Of a stretch of DNA of 64,000 nt, positions 1-9,094 are shown piece after piece (the stretch's first letter is position 1; every line of letters starts with the position of its first letter). The notes under the pieces are model-generated. The model saw nothing but the letters and a program-made list of their open reading frames with translations. It was not told where the DNA came from and searched no databases. The position numbers were made by a program, and so were the translations under genes. The DNA comes from Pedobacter chinensis (GTDB lineage Bacteria > Bacteroidota > Bacteroidia > Sphingobacteriales > Sphingobacteriaceae): contig NZ_QPKV01000001.1 in assembly GCF_003339865.1 (NCBI RefSeq), forward strand, positions 124,001 to 188,000, written 5' to 3'.

Positions 1-46
1 TTCCCCCGCCAGTAACTACAGCTCGTTTGTTTTGTAGTGAAAACAT
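1..46 (-). CDS. SDR-family oxidoreductase, N-terminal fragment (runs off left edge)
   Basis: Only the first 15 codons are inside the window. Read leftwards they give MFSLQNKRAVVTGGG, the usual beginning of a short-chain dehydrogenase/reductase: a first beta strand followed by the TGGGxGIG nucleotide-binding loop, cut after the third glycine. The gene is divergent from the glycosidase run to its right, so the two share the intergenic region. In pectin loci such enzymes often oxidise or reduce a released sugar or sugar acid; that role here is inference from context. The fragment is too short to name a subfamily. Confidence 0.65.
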   Translation of the reverse strand, partial: MFSLQNKRAVVTGGG

Positions 47-376
47 ATTTTATATTATGGGTTTAAATTAGAGATAATTTAGTTAAAATATAAGTAGACT
101 AATGAATCATCATAAAAAAATCTTCTTCTCCAGGCTATCTTAATACAAATAAAACAGATATTCATGATTAAAAACTTTAGCTTATTACCAAAATATTGCC
201 TGATATTGTCATAGCGTGCTTAATTATTCTATTTAATTCTACCTTGCAGAAATTTTACACAATTCAAAACGCTATATTACTTATATTTGAATAATATTTT
301 TATATTTAAATATTATTTTAACCAAATATCTTTTAAATCCTTCTTAAAGAGGGTTTTGTTATTATAGCCAAATTGA
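47..376. promoter_or_regulatory. Divergent intergenic region between SDR gene and first glycosidase
   Basis: About 330 bases, very AT-rich, with no convincing reading frame. It must carry the promoters for the leftward SDR gene and the rightward glycosidase run. Near its right end (351-369) lies GGGTTTTGTTATTATAGCC, which recurs almost unchanged at 17145-17162 upstream of the isomerase gene. I see no clear terminator or riboswitch. Confidence 0.4.
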
Positions 377-3121
377 ATGAGAAATTTTCTGATTTTTACT
401 TTCCTGTTTTTTATTACGCAAACAGTAGCTGGATCAGCAGCGTCAGCACCGAAAACCAAAACCATTTATATATCCTCACAAAGCGGACAACGTGTTTCAT
501 TCGGGGTAAAACGCTTATTCGATGGGCTAGTCAAAGCAGGATATCAGGTTAATTTAACTGTTGTTGATTATCATAAAAAATTACCAAAAGGCATTAAAGG
601 AATTGTAATCGCCACTGCTACTGATAAGATTTTAGCTTCACAATTGCCATTATCAATTAAAAATAAAGCATTAACCGCAGGTAAAGAGGGTTTTTCCATT
701 TCATATGGTCAGGATGGAACCTTATATGTTGTTGGGGCAGATTATTCCGGAACATTGTACGCTTGCTTAGCGCTAAAAGAAAAAATAGCTGAAAATCAAA
801 AGCTCCCTACTCAACTTTCTATTACCGATCATCCTGAAATGATACTGAGGGGAACTTGTATTGGATTGCAGAAACCTGATTACTTGCCAGGTCGTGATGT
901 TTACGAATATCCATATACACCAGAAACTTTTCCCTGGCTTTATGATAAGGAGCTGTGGGTTAAATATTTGGATATGATGGTTGATAATCGCTATAATTCG
1001 CTTTACTTGTGGAACGGTCATCCGTTTTCATCCTTGTTGAGGCTTAAGGAATACCCTTATGCTGTAGAGGTTGATGACGCCACTTTAAAAAAGAATGAAG
1101 AAATATTTCGGTTCTTAACTAAGGAAGCCGATAAACGTGGAATTTGGGTTATCCAGATGTTTTATAATATTATTATTCCGAAGCCATTTGCAGATAAACA
1201 TGGGTTGAAAACGCAAGACCGCAATCGTCCCATTATACCTTTGATTGCTGATTATACCAAAAAATCGATTGCTGCATTTGTAGAGAAATATCCAAATGTT
1301 GGTTTAATGGTAGCGCTTGGCGAAGCCATGGAAGGTGTTGGTCAGGATGATATTGACTGGTTTACCAAAACCATAATTCCGGGAGTCAAAGATGGTTTAA
1401 AGGCTGCGGGAATTAAAGAGGAGCCGCCAATTGTTTTAAGAGCACATGATACAGATGCGCCAAGTGTGATGAAAGTTGCTTTACCGCTATACAAAAATCT
1501 TTACACGGAAAATAAATTTAACGGCGAAGCTTTAACTACTTATACGCCACGGGGTACCTGGGCTGAATTGAACCGGAAACTCGCAGATATTGGTAGTGTA
1601 AATATATCCAATGTACATATTTTGGCCAACCTGGAACCTTTCAGGTATGGATCGGCAGACTTTATTCAAAAATCCGTTCAGGCAATGAATAAAATTTATG
1701 GTGCCAGAGGTCTTCATTTATATCCACAGGCAAGTTACTGGGATTGGCCGTATACTGCTGATGATGTAAAAGGCCGATTGCTGGAAGTAGATCGTGACTG
1801 GATCTGGTATAAAGAATGGGCGAGGTATTCATGGAATTCGCAAAGAGACCGTAAACAGGAAATTAATTATTGGGGCAAAGAACTTGCCGATAAATATGGT
1901 GTTGATTTAGCCAGTGGTAAAGCAATTTTAAACGCTTACGAAGAATCTGGAGAGATTTCGCCTAAATTGTTGCGTAGATACGGAATCACAGATGGCAACC
2001 GGCAAACTTTAACGCTTGGAATGTTGATGACACAACTGATCAATCCCTTCCGTTATGGCTTGTTTACTTTAATGTATGAATCTGAAGCACCAGAAGGTGA
2101 AATGATTATTGAGTATGCGGAGAAGGAATGGAAAAAACAAGGCCATATTGGTGAAACACCTGTTCAGGTGGCAAAAGAAGTTGTTGAACATGGTAAAAAA
2201 GCTTTAGCATCAATCAATTTGGTGAAAGCACCAAAAGACACTGATGAATTTAACAGGCTTAAAAATGATATATATTGTTATGATGAAATGGCTAATTTTT
2301 ACGCTGAAAAAGTAAAATCTGCACTTTGGATTCTGCGGTATAAATACTCTGGCAATGTGGCAGATTTAGAACAAGCTTTGCCCTTTTTGCAAAACAGCGT
2401 AGAACATTATTCCAAATTGGTACAACTTACAGAAAATACATATTTATACGCCAATAGTATGCAAACCAAACAGCGTAAAATACCAATGAGAGGGGTTGAT
2501 AAAACCTTTATTCATTGGAAGGAAATGTTACCGGTTTTTACCAATGAGCTTAACCACTTCAGGAAAAGCATTGATTCCTTAAAATCAATAAAAGGTGATG
2601 TTATTGCGAAAATTACACCTTATAAACCGGCAGAGGTAAAGCTGCTGAATGAAAATGAAGGTTATATCATTGATAAAAATGTTGCTGTTTTTATTGATAC
2701 AGCTATTCAAATTAAAGAAGTTGCAGCACAATTGGTTGGTTTAAGAGGGATCAAACAAGCTAAAGATACACAGATTAAAGAAGGTACGGAAATCAGGTTC
2801 AGTACTCAAAATCCTGTAAAATTATTAGTAGGCTTCTTCAATCAGAAAGATCCTGAATATCTGGCGCCGCCGCAATTGGAAACCGATGCCAGTGCCAATA
2901 ATTACGGTCAATCCGAAATCAAAATATCAAATGCATTAGTGTTAAACGGATACCCGCCGGCAAATGTTCATGCTTATTCTTTTCCGGCCGGAACACATAC
3001 CTTAAATTTAGGTAAAGGCGAATGTTTGTTGTTGGGCTTTATTGATGATCAGCAAGAGCTGAGGATTTTTAATGCGGGATTGGACGGCCGTGGGAAAGAC
3101 ATAGATTGGTTATTTGAATAA
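377..3121 (+). CDS. Secreted TIM-barrel glycoside hydrolase with GH20/GH67-like N-terminal domain
   Basis: A 914-residue protein with a signal peptide (about residues 1-22). Residues about 25-140 look like the alpha/beta domain that precedes the barrel in GH20 and GH67 enzymes, ending in the typical run GADYSGTLYACLALKE. Residues about 150-500 read as a TIM barrel with many aromatic and acidic segments (for example LGEAMEGVGQDD), followed by a helical region and a C-terminal beta-rich domain. By general resemblance it belongs with alpha-glucuronidase-like hydrolases, but I cannot assign a CAZy family or catalytic pair. It opens a glycosidase run; its stop overlaps the next start by one base (TAATG), implying coupled translation. 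Likely periplasmic. Confidence 0.6.
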   Translation: MRNFLIFTFLFFITQTVAGSAASAPKTKTIYISSQSGQRVSFGVKRLFDGLVKAGYQVNLTVVDYHKKLPKGIKGIVIATATDKILASQLPLSIKNKALTAGKEGFSISYGQDGTLYVVGADYSGTLYACLALKEKIAENQKLPTQLSITDHPEMILRGTCIGLQKPDYLPGRDVYEYPYTPETFPWLYDKELWVKYLDMMVDNRYNSLYLWNGHPFSSLLRLKEYPYAVEVDDATLKKNEEIFRFLTKEADKRGIWVIQMFYNIIIPKPFADKHGLKTQDRNRPIIPLIADYTKKSIAAFVEKYPNVGLMVALGEAMEGVGQDDIDWFTKTIIPGVKDGLKAAGIKEEPPIVLRAHDTDAPSVMKVALPLYKNLYTENKFNGEALTTYTPRGTWAELNRKLADIGSVNISNVHILANLEPFRYGSADFIQKSVQAMNKIYGARGLHLYPQASYWDWPYTADDVKGRLLEVDRDWIWYKEWARYSWNSQRDRKQEINYWGKELADKYGVDLASGKAILNAYEESGEISPKLLRRYGITDGNRQTLTLGMLMTQLINPFRYGLFTLMYESEAPEGEMIIEYAEKEWKKQGHIGETPVQVAKEVVEHGKKALASINLVKAPKDTDEFNRLKNDIYCYDEMANFYAEKVKSALWILRYKYSGNVADLEQALPFLQNSVEHYSKLVQLTENTYLYANSMQTKQRKIPMRGVDKTFIHWKEMLPVFTNELNHFRKSIDSLKSIKGDVIAKITPYKPAEVKLLNENEGYIIDKNVAVFIDTAIQIKEVAAQLVGLRGIKQAKDTQIKEGTEIRFSTQNPVKLLVGFFNQKDPEYLAPPQLETDASANNYGQSEIKISNALVLNGYPPANVHAYSFPAGTHTLNLGKGECLLLGFIDDQQELRIFNAGLDGRGKDIDWLFE

Positions 3122-4674
3122 TGATAAATATGCGAAATTTAATTACAACCGTTTTGTTGCTGTTTACAACATTAACAGGTTTTGCTCAGCGACAATCAAT
3201 TTTAGGGACTGAGAAGTTGAAAAAATATGTGACATATTTTAATTCGATTGATACAGAGGCCGTAAAAAATTATATTCCAAATGCCGAAGCCTTTGCCTGG
3301 TTAGCAGATCAGGCACCTTTGTTTGAATGCCCGGATTTAATTTTGGAACAAAATTATTATTATCGTTGGTGGACCTTTCGCAAGCACCTCGTTAAAACAC
3401 CTGATGGGTTTATTTTCACTGAGTTTATAGAACCTGTAAAACATGCGGGAAAATACAATTCCATCAGCTGCGCATTGGGTCATCACATTTACGAGGGAAG
3501 ATGGCTAAAAGACAATAACTATTTGAAAGATTATATCAAGTTCTGGCTTTATAAAGCAGATGCTGGCGAAACCAGGCCGCGTTTTCATCAGTTCAGCAGC
3601 TGGATAGATGATGCCGTTTATCAAAACTATTTGGTAAAACCTGATCAGGAGTTTCTGAAGGCAATTCTGCCTGATTTAGATCGGGATTATGAAAAATGGG
3701 AGTCGGAAAGGCTGCTTAAAAATGGTTTGTTCTGGCAGCATGACGTTAAAGATGGCATGGAAGAATCCATCAGTGGTTCAAGGAAAGATCAAAATCAAAG
3801 ACCAACAATTAACAGTTATATGTATGGAAACGCTGTGGCTTTAAGCAAAATTGCCAAAATGTTGGCTGTTCCGTCATTGGTTTCAAAATATCAGGACAAA
3901 GCGGCAAAAATTAAACAACTGGTTCAGGATAGCTTGTGGAACACTTCGACAAATTTCTTTGAAACCAGAAAAGCAAAAGGAGAATTGGCCAATGTACGTG
4001 AGGCTATTGGTTTCACACCATGGGATTTTAATTTGCCAGATGATAAATTAACATATGCCAAAGCATGGAATCAATTACTGGACACCGCAGGTTTTAAAGC
4101 ACCATGGGGATTGACCACCGCCGAAAGAAGAGATCCGACTTTTAGAACCCGTGGTTCAGGACATAGTTGTGAATGGGATGGTGCGCTTTGGCCTTTTGCC
4201 AGTTCACAAACATTGAAAGGCCTTTCAAATTTGCTTACCAATTATAAAAATCATGGTAAAATGAATGCTGAAGTTTTTTACCAGGAATTACACCGATATG
4301 CTGCATCCCACACCAAAAACGGCAAACCTTATATTGGGGAATATCAGGATGAAAAAACAGGCGAATGGCTGAAAGGAGATAATCCGAGAAGCAGTTTTTA
4401 TAATCATTCCACTTTTAATGATTTAATCATCAATGATTTGATTGGAATAAAGCCCCGTCAGGATAATATTCTGGAAATCCATCCTTTAATCCCGAAAAAT
4501 AAATGGAGTTGGTTCATACTTGATCAGTTGACTTATCACGATAAAATAATTACCTTAATGTGGGATAAAACCGGAAAGAAGTACAATAAAGGAAAGGGCT
4601 TTGTCATTTTTGTAGATGGAAAGGAAATTTACCGTTCCAAAACTGTTAAGCCTGTAAAAGTTCAAATGAACTAA
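3121..4674 (+). CDS. Secreted (alpha/alpha) barrel glycoside hydrolase (MGH1/trehalase-like)
   Basis: A 517-residue protein. Starts are possible at codon 1 or codon 4 (MRNLITTVLLL); both give a signal peptide ending at GFAQ. The body is rich in Trp/Tyr-containing helices and carries HSCEWDGALWPF and NSYMYGNAVALSKIA, features of six-hairpin glycosidases in the GH63/GH37/MGH1-like superfamily. A C-terminal beta-sandwich closes the protein. Substrate is not readable from sequence; the neighbours suggest a side-chain sugar of rhamnogalacturonan. GH142-type beta-L-arabinofuranosidases share this fold and are one possibility. It overlaps the preceding gene by one base. Confidence 0.6.
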   Translation: MINMRNLITTVLLLFTTLTGFAQRQSILGTEKLKKYVTYFNSIDTEAVKNYIPNAEAFAWLADQAPLFECPDLILEQNYYYRWWTFRKHLVKTPDGFIFTEFIEPVKHAGKYNSISCALGHHIYEGRWLKDNNYLKDYIKFWLYKADAGETRPRFHQFSSWIDDAVYQNYLVKPDQEFLKAILPDLDRDYEKWESERLLKNGLFWQHDVKDGMEESISGSRKDQNQRPTINSYMYGNAVALSKIAKMLAVPSLVSKYQDKAAKIKQLVQDSLWNTSTNFFETRKAKGELANVREAIGFTPWDFNLPDDKLTYAKAWNQLLDTAGFKAPWGLTTAERRDPTFRTRGSGHSCEWDGALWPFASSQTLKGLSNLLTNYKNHGKMNAEVFYQELHRYAASHTKNGKPYIGEYQDEKTGEWLKGDNPRSSFYNHSTFNDLIINDLIGIKPRQDNILEIHPLIPKNKWSWFILDQLTYHDKIITLMWDKTGKKYNKGKGFVIFVDGKEIYRSKTVKPVKVQMN

Positions 4675-4692
4675 GAATAAAATAAACTGATC

Positions 4693-6285
4693 ATGTTTCA
4701 AAATTCAATTCGCTCTTTAAAATTTACCATCGTATTAAGTATGCTCTTAGGATACTTTAATTTTGCCGATGCCCAATCTTTTTACAACGTAACCAAATAT
4801 GGCGCTAAAAACGACAGTAGTAAATTAGCAACCCTGGCCATAAAAAAAGCTATTGATGCGGCATCAAAGGCTGGAGGTGGAACGGTTTATTTCCCGGCAG
4901 GAAAATATTTAACAGGAGCTATCCATTTAAAAAGTAACATTACCATTTTTATCGATGCCGGTGCTGAACTCCACTTTAGCGATAACTTTGACGATTATTT
5001 GCCAATGGTAGAAAGCCGGTATGAAGGTGTTGATGTGAAAAGTTTTTCGCCATTATTTTACGCTTATCGGGCAGAAAACATTTCCATTACAGGCAGAGGC
5101 CTTATTGATGGACATGGCAAAAAATGGTGGGATTTTGTAGAAGGTTACAAGCAGGATCAGCCCCGTTCGGAATGGCAACACCTGTTCGACAAAGAAAATA
5201 AAGATATTCTTCTACCTGATGATCCAAAACAGATGAAACGTGGTTTCCTTCGCCCGCCTTTTATTCAATTTATGTTCTGTAAAAATATATCGATAGAGGG
5301 CATTACCATAAAAAATTCTCCCTTCTGGACGGTTAATCCGGAATTTTGTGAGAATGTGAAAATTCACGCCATAACCATCAATAATCCTCACTCACCAAAT
5401 ACAGATGGTATAAATCCTGAATCTTGTAAAAATGTTCATATATCCGATTGTCATATCAGCGTAGGAGATGATTGCATTACCATAAAATCAGGTAAAGATG
5501 AACCCGGAAGGAGAATGGCAGTACCTGCAGAGAATTATGTGATTACCAATTGTACCATGTTATCTGGTCACGGAGGCGTGGTAATTGGCAGCGAAATGTC
5601 TGGCGATGTAAGGAAAATTACCATTTCAAATTGTGTTTTCGATGGTACGGATAGAGGAATCAGAATTAAAACAGCAAGAGGTAGAGGAGGTGTTGTTGAA
5701 GAAATCAGGGTAAGCAACATCATCATGAAAAATATTAAGCAACAAGCTATTGTTTTGGATATGCAATATGCCAAAACGAATGTGGAACCTGTTTCTAATC
5801 GGACACCAAAGTTTAGAAATATACATTTTAGTAACATTACCGGTCAGGTAAATCAGGCTGGTTATTTGAATGGTTTAGAGGAAATGCCAATAGAAAATAT
5901 TTCATTTAACGATATTAATATGGATGCTGAAACAGGATTCAATATCAGTTTTTCTAATAAAATAGAATTTCATAACGTTCAGGTAAACACAAAGGTTGGC
6001 CCGTCTATAACAGCATCAAGAGTTAATCATTTGGTAATTAATGGATTTAAAAGTTATAAACCACATTATGATGCTGCAGTAATTGATTTAAAAAATGTTA
6101 GTGATTTGTTCCTCTATAATTCATTTCCAGTTGCAGGAACCGGAACTTATTTGAAGTTAAGTGGCGCCGGAACTAAAAATATATCAATAGGAAACAATAA
6201 TTTCAAAAATGCAAGAATGGGGATAAAGAAAGATAAAGATGTTTTTGAAACCATTGATGTGATATCCGGAAATAAAGGACAATAA
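4693..6285 (+). CDS. GH28 polygalacturonase-family enzyme
   Basis: A 530-residue secreted right-handed beta-helix protein, with a signal peptide ending at ADAQ. All GH28 signature blocks are present: NTD at 236-238, GDDC with D259/D260, GHG at 292-294 and RIK at 324-326. These supply the three catalytic aspartates (D238, D259, D260), the histidine and the substrate-binding Arg/Lys, so the enzyme should be active. GH28 hydrolyses alpha-1,4-galacturonosyl or rhamnogalacturonan linkages by inversion. The N-terminal motif YNVTKYGAKND is typical of bacterial exo- or rhamnogalacturonan-type members. Only 18 bases separate it from the upstream gene and one base from the downstream one, so it is clearly in the same operon. 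Confidence 0.93.
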   Translation: MFQNSIRSLKFTIVLSMLLGYFNFADAQSFYNVTKYGAKNDSSKLATLAIKKAIDAASKAGGGTVYFPAGKYLTGAIHLKSNITIFIDAGAELHFSDNFDDYLPMVESRYEGVDVKSFSPLFYAYRAENISITGRGLIDGHGKKWWDFVEGYKQDQPRSEWQHLFDKENKDILLPDDPKQMKRGFLRPPFIQFMFCKNISIEGITIKNSPFWTVNPEFCENVKIHAITINNPHSPNTDGINPESCKNVHISDCHISVGDDCITIKSGKDEPGRRMAVPAENYVITNCTMLSGHGGVVIGSEMSGDVRKITISNCVFDGTDRGIRIKTARGRGGVVEEIRVSNIIMKNIKQQAIVLDMQYAKTNVEPVSNRTPKFRNIHFSNITGQVNQAGYLNGLEEMPIENISFNDINMDAETGFNISFSNKIEFHNVQVNTKVGPSITASRVNHLVINGFKSYKPHYDAAVIDLKNVSDLFLYNSFPVAGTGTYLKLSGAGTKNISIGNNNFKNARMGIKKDKDVFETIDVISGNKGQ

Positions 6286-6286
6286 T

Positions 6287-9094
6287 ATGAGTTTAAAATT
6301 TTTAGTACTTGCTTTCTTTTGTTCCATTTATGGTATTTCTGCCTATGCACAGGAAAACAATCATACACTCTGGTATAATAAACCGGCAGAAAAATGGACA
6401 GATGCCTTGCCAATTGGTAATGGAAGACTGGGAGCAATGATTTATGCCGGTGTTGAAAATGATCATATCCAATTCAATGAGGAAACACTTTGGACCGGAA
6501 CGCCCAGAGATTATAATCGTAAAGGTTCATCAAAATATCTTTCTGAAATCAGAAAGTTGCTTTTTGAAGGAAAACAAAAGGAAGCGGAAGATTTAGCACA
6601 ACGGGAATTTATGGGTTTGAAAAGTGAAACCGGCAATCGAGCTATATGGGTAAATGATATGAGAAATGGTAAAGGCATTAAGGGAAATCCAGCTTTACCA
6701 TTGTATGATGATAAACTTTGGAAAACAATTAAAGTTCCGGCTTACGAGGGATGGGAAACAGTAGGTTTGGCAAATATTGATGGAGCCGTTTGGTTCAGAA
6801 CTACTTTCAATGTTCCTGCAAATTGGGCAGGTAAGGATTTGGTGTTAGACCTCAATAAAATATTTGATCAGGATTTTACTTATATCAATGGCGAATTGGT
6901 AGGGAACACGGATGGAACTGATTCCAGGAAATATGCAATTTCATCAAAATTAATTAAACCTGGTAAAAATTTGATTGCAGTTCAGGTGCTCAATTATTCT
7001 GATCGTGGAGGTATTGGAGGATATAAAGATGTAAAAAAACCAATCGGTATTTATCCAGCAGGCTCAACAGTTGAAGAGGGGATTTCACTGGTAAAAACAT
7101 GGAAATATAAAATTCAGGATCAAAATCCGCCACTTGCAGCACAATATCAGGCCAGTTATCAACCATTTGGAGATTTAAACCTGCAGTTCTTTCCAAAAAC
7201 CACTGCTATCAATCATTATAAAAGATCGCTTGATTTAAGTACGGCCATTTCGAAAACCACCTATACTTTAAATGGTATTAATTATACCAGAGAATATTTT
7301 GCAAGCCAGCCTAACCAGGTAATCGTTATCCATTTAACTGCCAATCAATCAGGTGCGATTACTTTTAATGCTGAACTTTCCAGTTTGCACCAAAATTCAT
7401 CTGTCAGGATTTTAGGAAATAATACCATATCGCTTTCTGTACAAGTTAAAGGCGGCGTTTTGAGAGGCGAAAGCAGATTAACAGCCATTGTTAAAAAAGG
7501 ATCTGTTAAGGTTTTAAATAATAAAATCAGTATTAATAAAGCAGATGAAGTAACACTGTATTTAACAGCAGGAACTAATTTCGTAAATGCTCAGGATGTT
7601 TCGGGTAATCCTGCTTTGGCAAGTACCAAAGCATTGGCTGCGTTAACAGGTAAATCGTATACAGAGATTAAGAAAAATCATATTCAGGAGTACCAAAAGT
7701 ACTATAATACATTCAAAGTGGATTTTGGCAGATCAGAAAATGAAAGCTTGTCCACAGATGAGCGTTTGGCAAAATTTTCGACATCGAATGATCCTGCTTT
7801 TGCGGCATTGTATATGCAATATGGAAGATATTTGTTAATCTCGAGCTCACGCCCGGGCACTCAACCGGCGAATCTTCAAGGCATATGGAATGATTTATTA
7901 ACACCTCCCTGGGGAAGTAAATACACCACCAATATCAATTTAGAAATGAATTATTGGCCGGCTGAAATTCTAAATCTTTCGGATTTAAACGAACCATTGT
8001 TCAATAAAATAAAAGGATTATCAAAAACCGGTACTGAAACCGCGAAAGAATATTATAATGCCCGTGGCTGGGTTTTGCATCACAATACAGATTTATGGAA
8101 TGGTACAGCACCAATTAATGCTTCCAACCATGGTATTTGGGTAACGGGTGGTGCGTGGTTAAGTGAGCATTTGTGGGAACATTATCAATTTAGTCAGGAT
8201 CGAAGCTTTTTAGAAACAGAGGCTTATCCATTAATGAAAAGAAGTGCCCAGTTTTTTGAAGATTTCTTAGTTAAAGACCCAAAAACGGGATGGCTGATCA
8301 GTACGCCATCAAACTCGCCTGAAAACGGAGGTTTAGTTGTAGGGCCAACTATGGATCATCAAATCATCCGCTCATTGTTTAAAAATTGCATTGCTGCTGC
8401 TGAGATTTTAAAGGTTGACGAAAATTTCAGAAAATCTTTGGAAGAGAAAGTGAAAAATATTGCACCAAACCAGATTGGCCAATATGGACAGTTGCAGGAA
8501 TGGCTGAAAGATCAGGATGATACCACAAATAAGCACCGTCATGTTTCTCATTTGTGGGGTGTTTATCCTGGAAATGATATTACCTGGGATGGAGATGCAA
8601 AAATGATGAATGCTGCCAAACAATCATTGATTTATCGTGGCGATGATGCTACAGGATGGAGCCTGGCCTGGAAAATTAATTTTTGGGCAAGATTTAAAGA
8701 TGGCGATCATGCGATGAAATTGGTAAAAATGTTAATGAAACCAGCCAATAGAGGAGCTGGTTCTTATGTAAATCTTTTCGATGCACATCCACCTTTTCAA
8801 ATAGATGGAAACTTCGGTGGAGCCGCTGGAATTGCGGAAATGATTGTTCAGAGTCATCAGGGGTATATTGATATTTTGCCGGCTTTGCCTACTGAAATCC
8901 CACACGGAAACATTAGCGGCCTACTGGCAAGAGGTGGCTTTGAATTAGATTTATCCTGGGATAATGGAAAATTAACTTCGCTTAATATAAAATCCGTTAC
9001 TGGTAAAAAGTGTAAGATTAAATATCAAAACCAAGCAATAGAATTTAACACAAAAGCCGGAGAGAGTTATAAATTGAACGGAAATTTGAAATGA
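6287..9094 (+). CDS. GH95 alpha-L-fucosidase/alpha-L-galactosidase family enzyme with inserted sandwich domain
   Basis: A 935-residue secreted enzyme with a signal peptide ending at AYAQ. The N-terminal domain starts with LWYNKPAEKWTDALPIGNGR, as in GH95. The catalytic (alpha/alpha)6 barrel carries the expected residues: N549 and N551 in TNINLEMNYWPAE, E679 in STPSNSPENGG (general acid) and D840 in QIDGNFGG. GH95 cleaves terminal alpha-L-fucose or alpha-L-galactose, both present in rhamnogalacturonan-II. Unusually, residues about 118-262 interrupt the N-terminal domain with a jelly-roll segment (WFRTTFNVPANW, INGELVGNTDG) resembling the sugar-binding domain of GH2 enzymes. Its stop overlaps the next start as ATGA. 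Confidence 0.92.
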   Translation: MSLKFLVLAFFCSIYGISAYAQENNHTLWYNKPAEKWTDALPIGNGRLGAMIYAGVENDHIQFNEETLWTGTPRDYNRKGSSKYLSEIRKLLFEGKQKEAEDLAQREFMGLKSETGNRAIWVNDMRNGKGIKGNPALPLYDDKLWKTIKVPAYEGWETVGLANIDGAVWFRTTFNVPANWAGKDLVLDLNKIFDQDFTYINGELVGNTDGTDSRKYAISSKLIKPGKNLIAVQVLNYSDRGGIGGYKDVKKPIGIYPAGSTVEEGISLVKTWKYKIQDQNPPLAAQYQASYQPFGDLNLQFFPKTTAINHYKRSLDLSTAISKTTYTLNGINYTREYFASQPNQVIVIHLTANQSGAITFNAELSSLHQNSSVRILGNNTISLSVQVKGGVLRGESRLTAIVKKGSVKVLNNKISINKADEVTLYLTAGTNFVNAQDVSGNPALASTKALAALTGKSYTEIKKNHIQEYQKYYNTFKVDFGRSENESLSTDERLAKFSTSNDPAFAALYMQYGRYLLISSSRPGTQPANLQGIWNDLLTPPWGSKYTTNINLEMNYWPAEILNLSDLNEPLFNKIKGLSKTGTETAKEYYNARGWVLHHNTDLWNGTAPINASNHGIWVTGGAWLSEHLWEHYQFSQDRSFLETEAYPLMKRSAQFFEDFLVKDPKTGWLISTPSNSPENGGLVVGPTMDHQIIRSLFKNCIAAAEILKVDENFRKSLEEKVKNIAPNQIGQYGQLQEWLKDQDDTTNKHRHVSHLWGVYPGNDITWDGDAKMMNAAKQSLIYRGDDATGWSLAWKINFWARFKDGDHAMKLVKMLMKPANRGAGSYVNLFDAHPPFQIDGNFGGAAGIAEMIVQSHQGYIDILPALPTEIPHGNISGLLARGGFELDLSWDNGKLTSLNIKSVTGKKCKIKYQNQAIEFNTKAGESYKLNGNLK

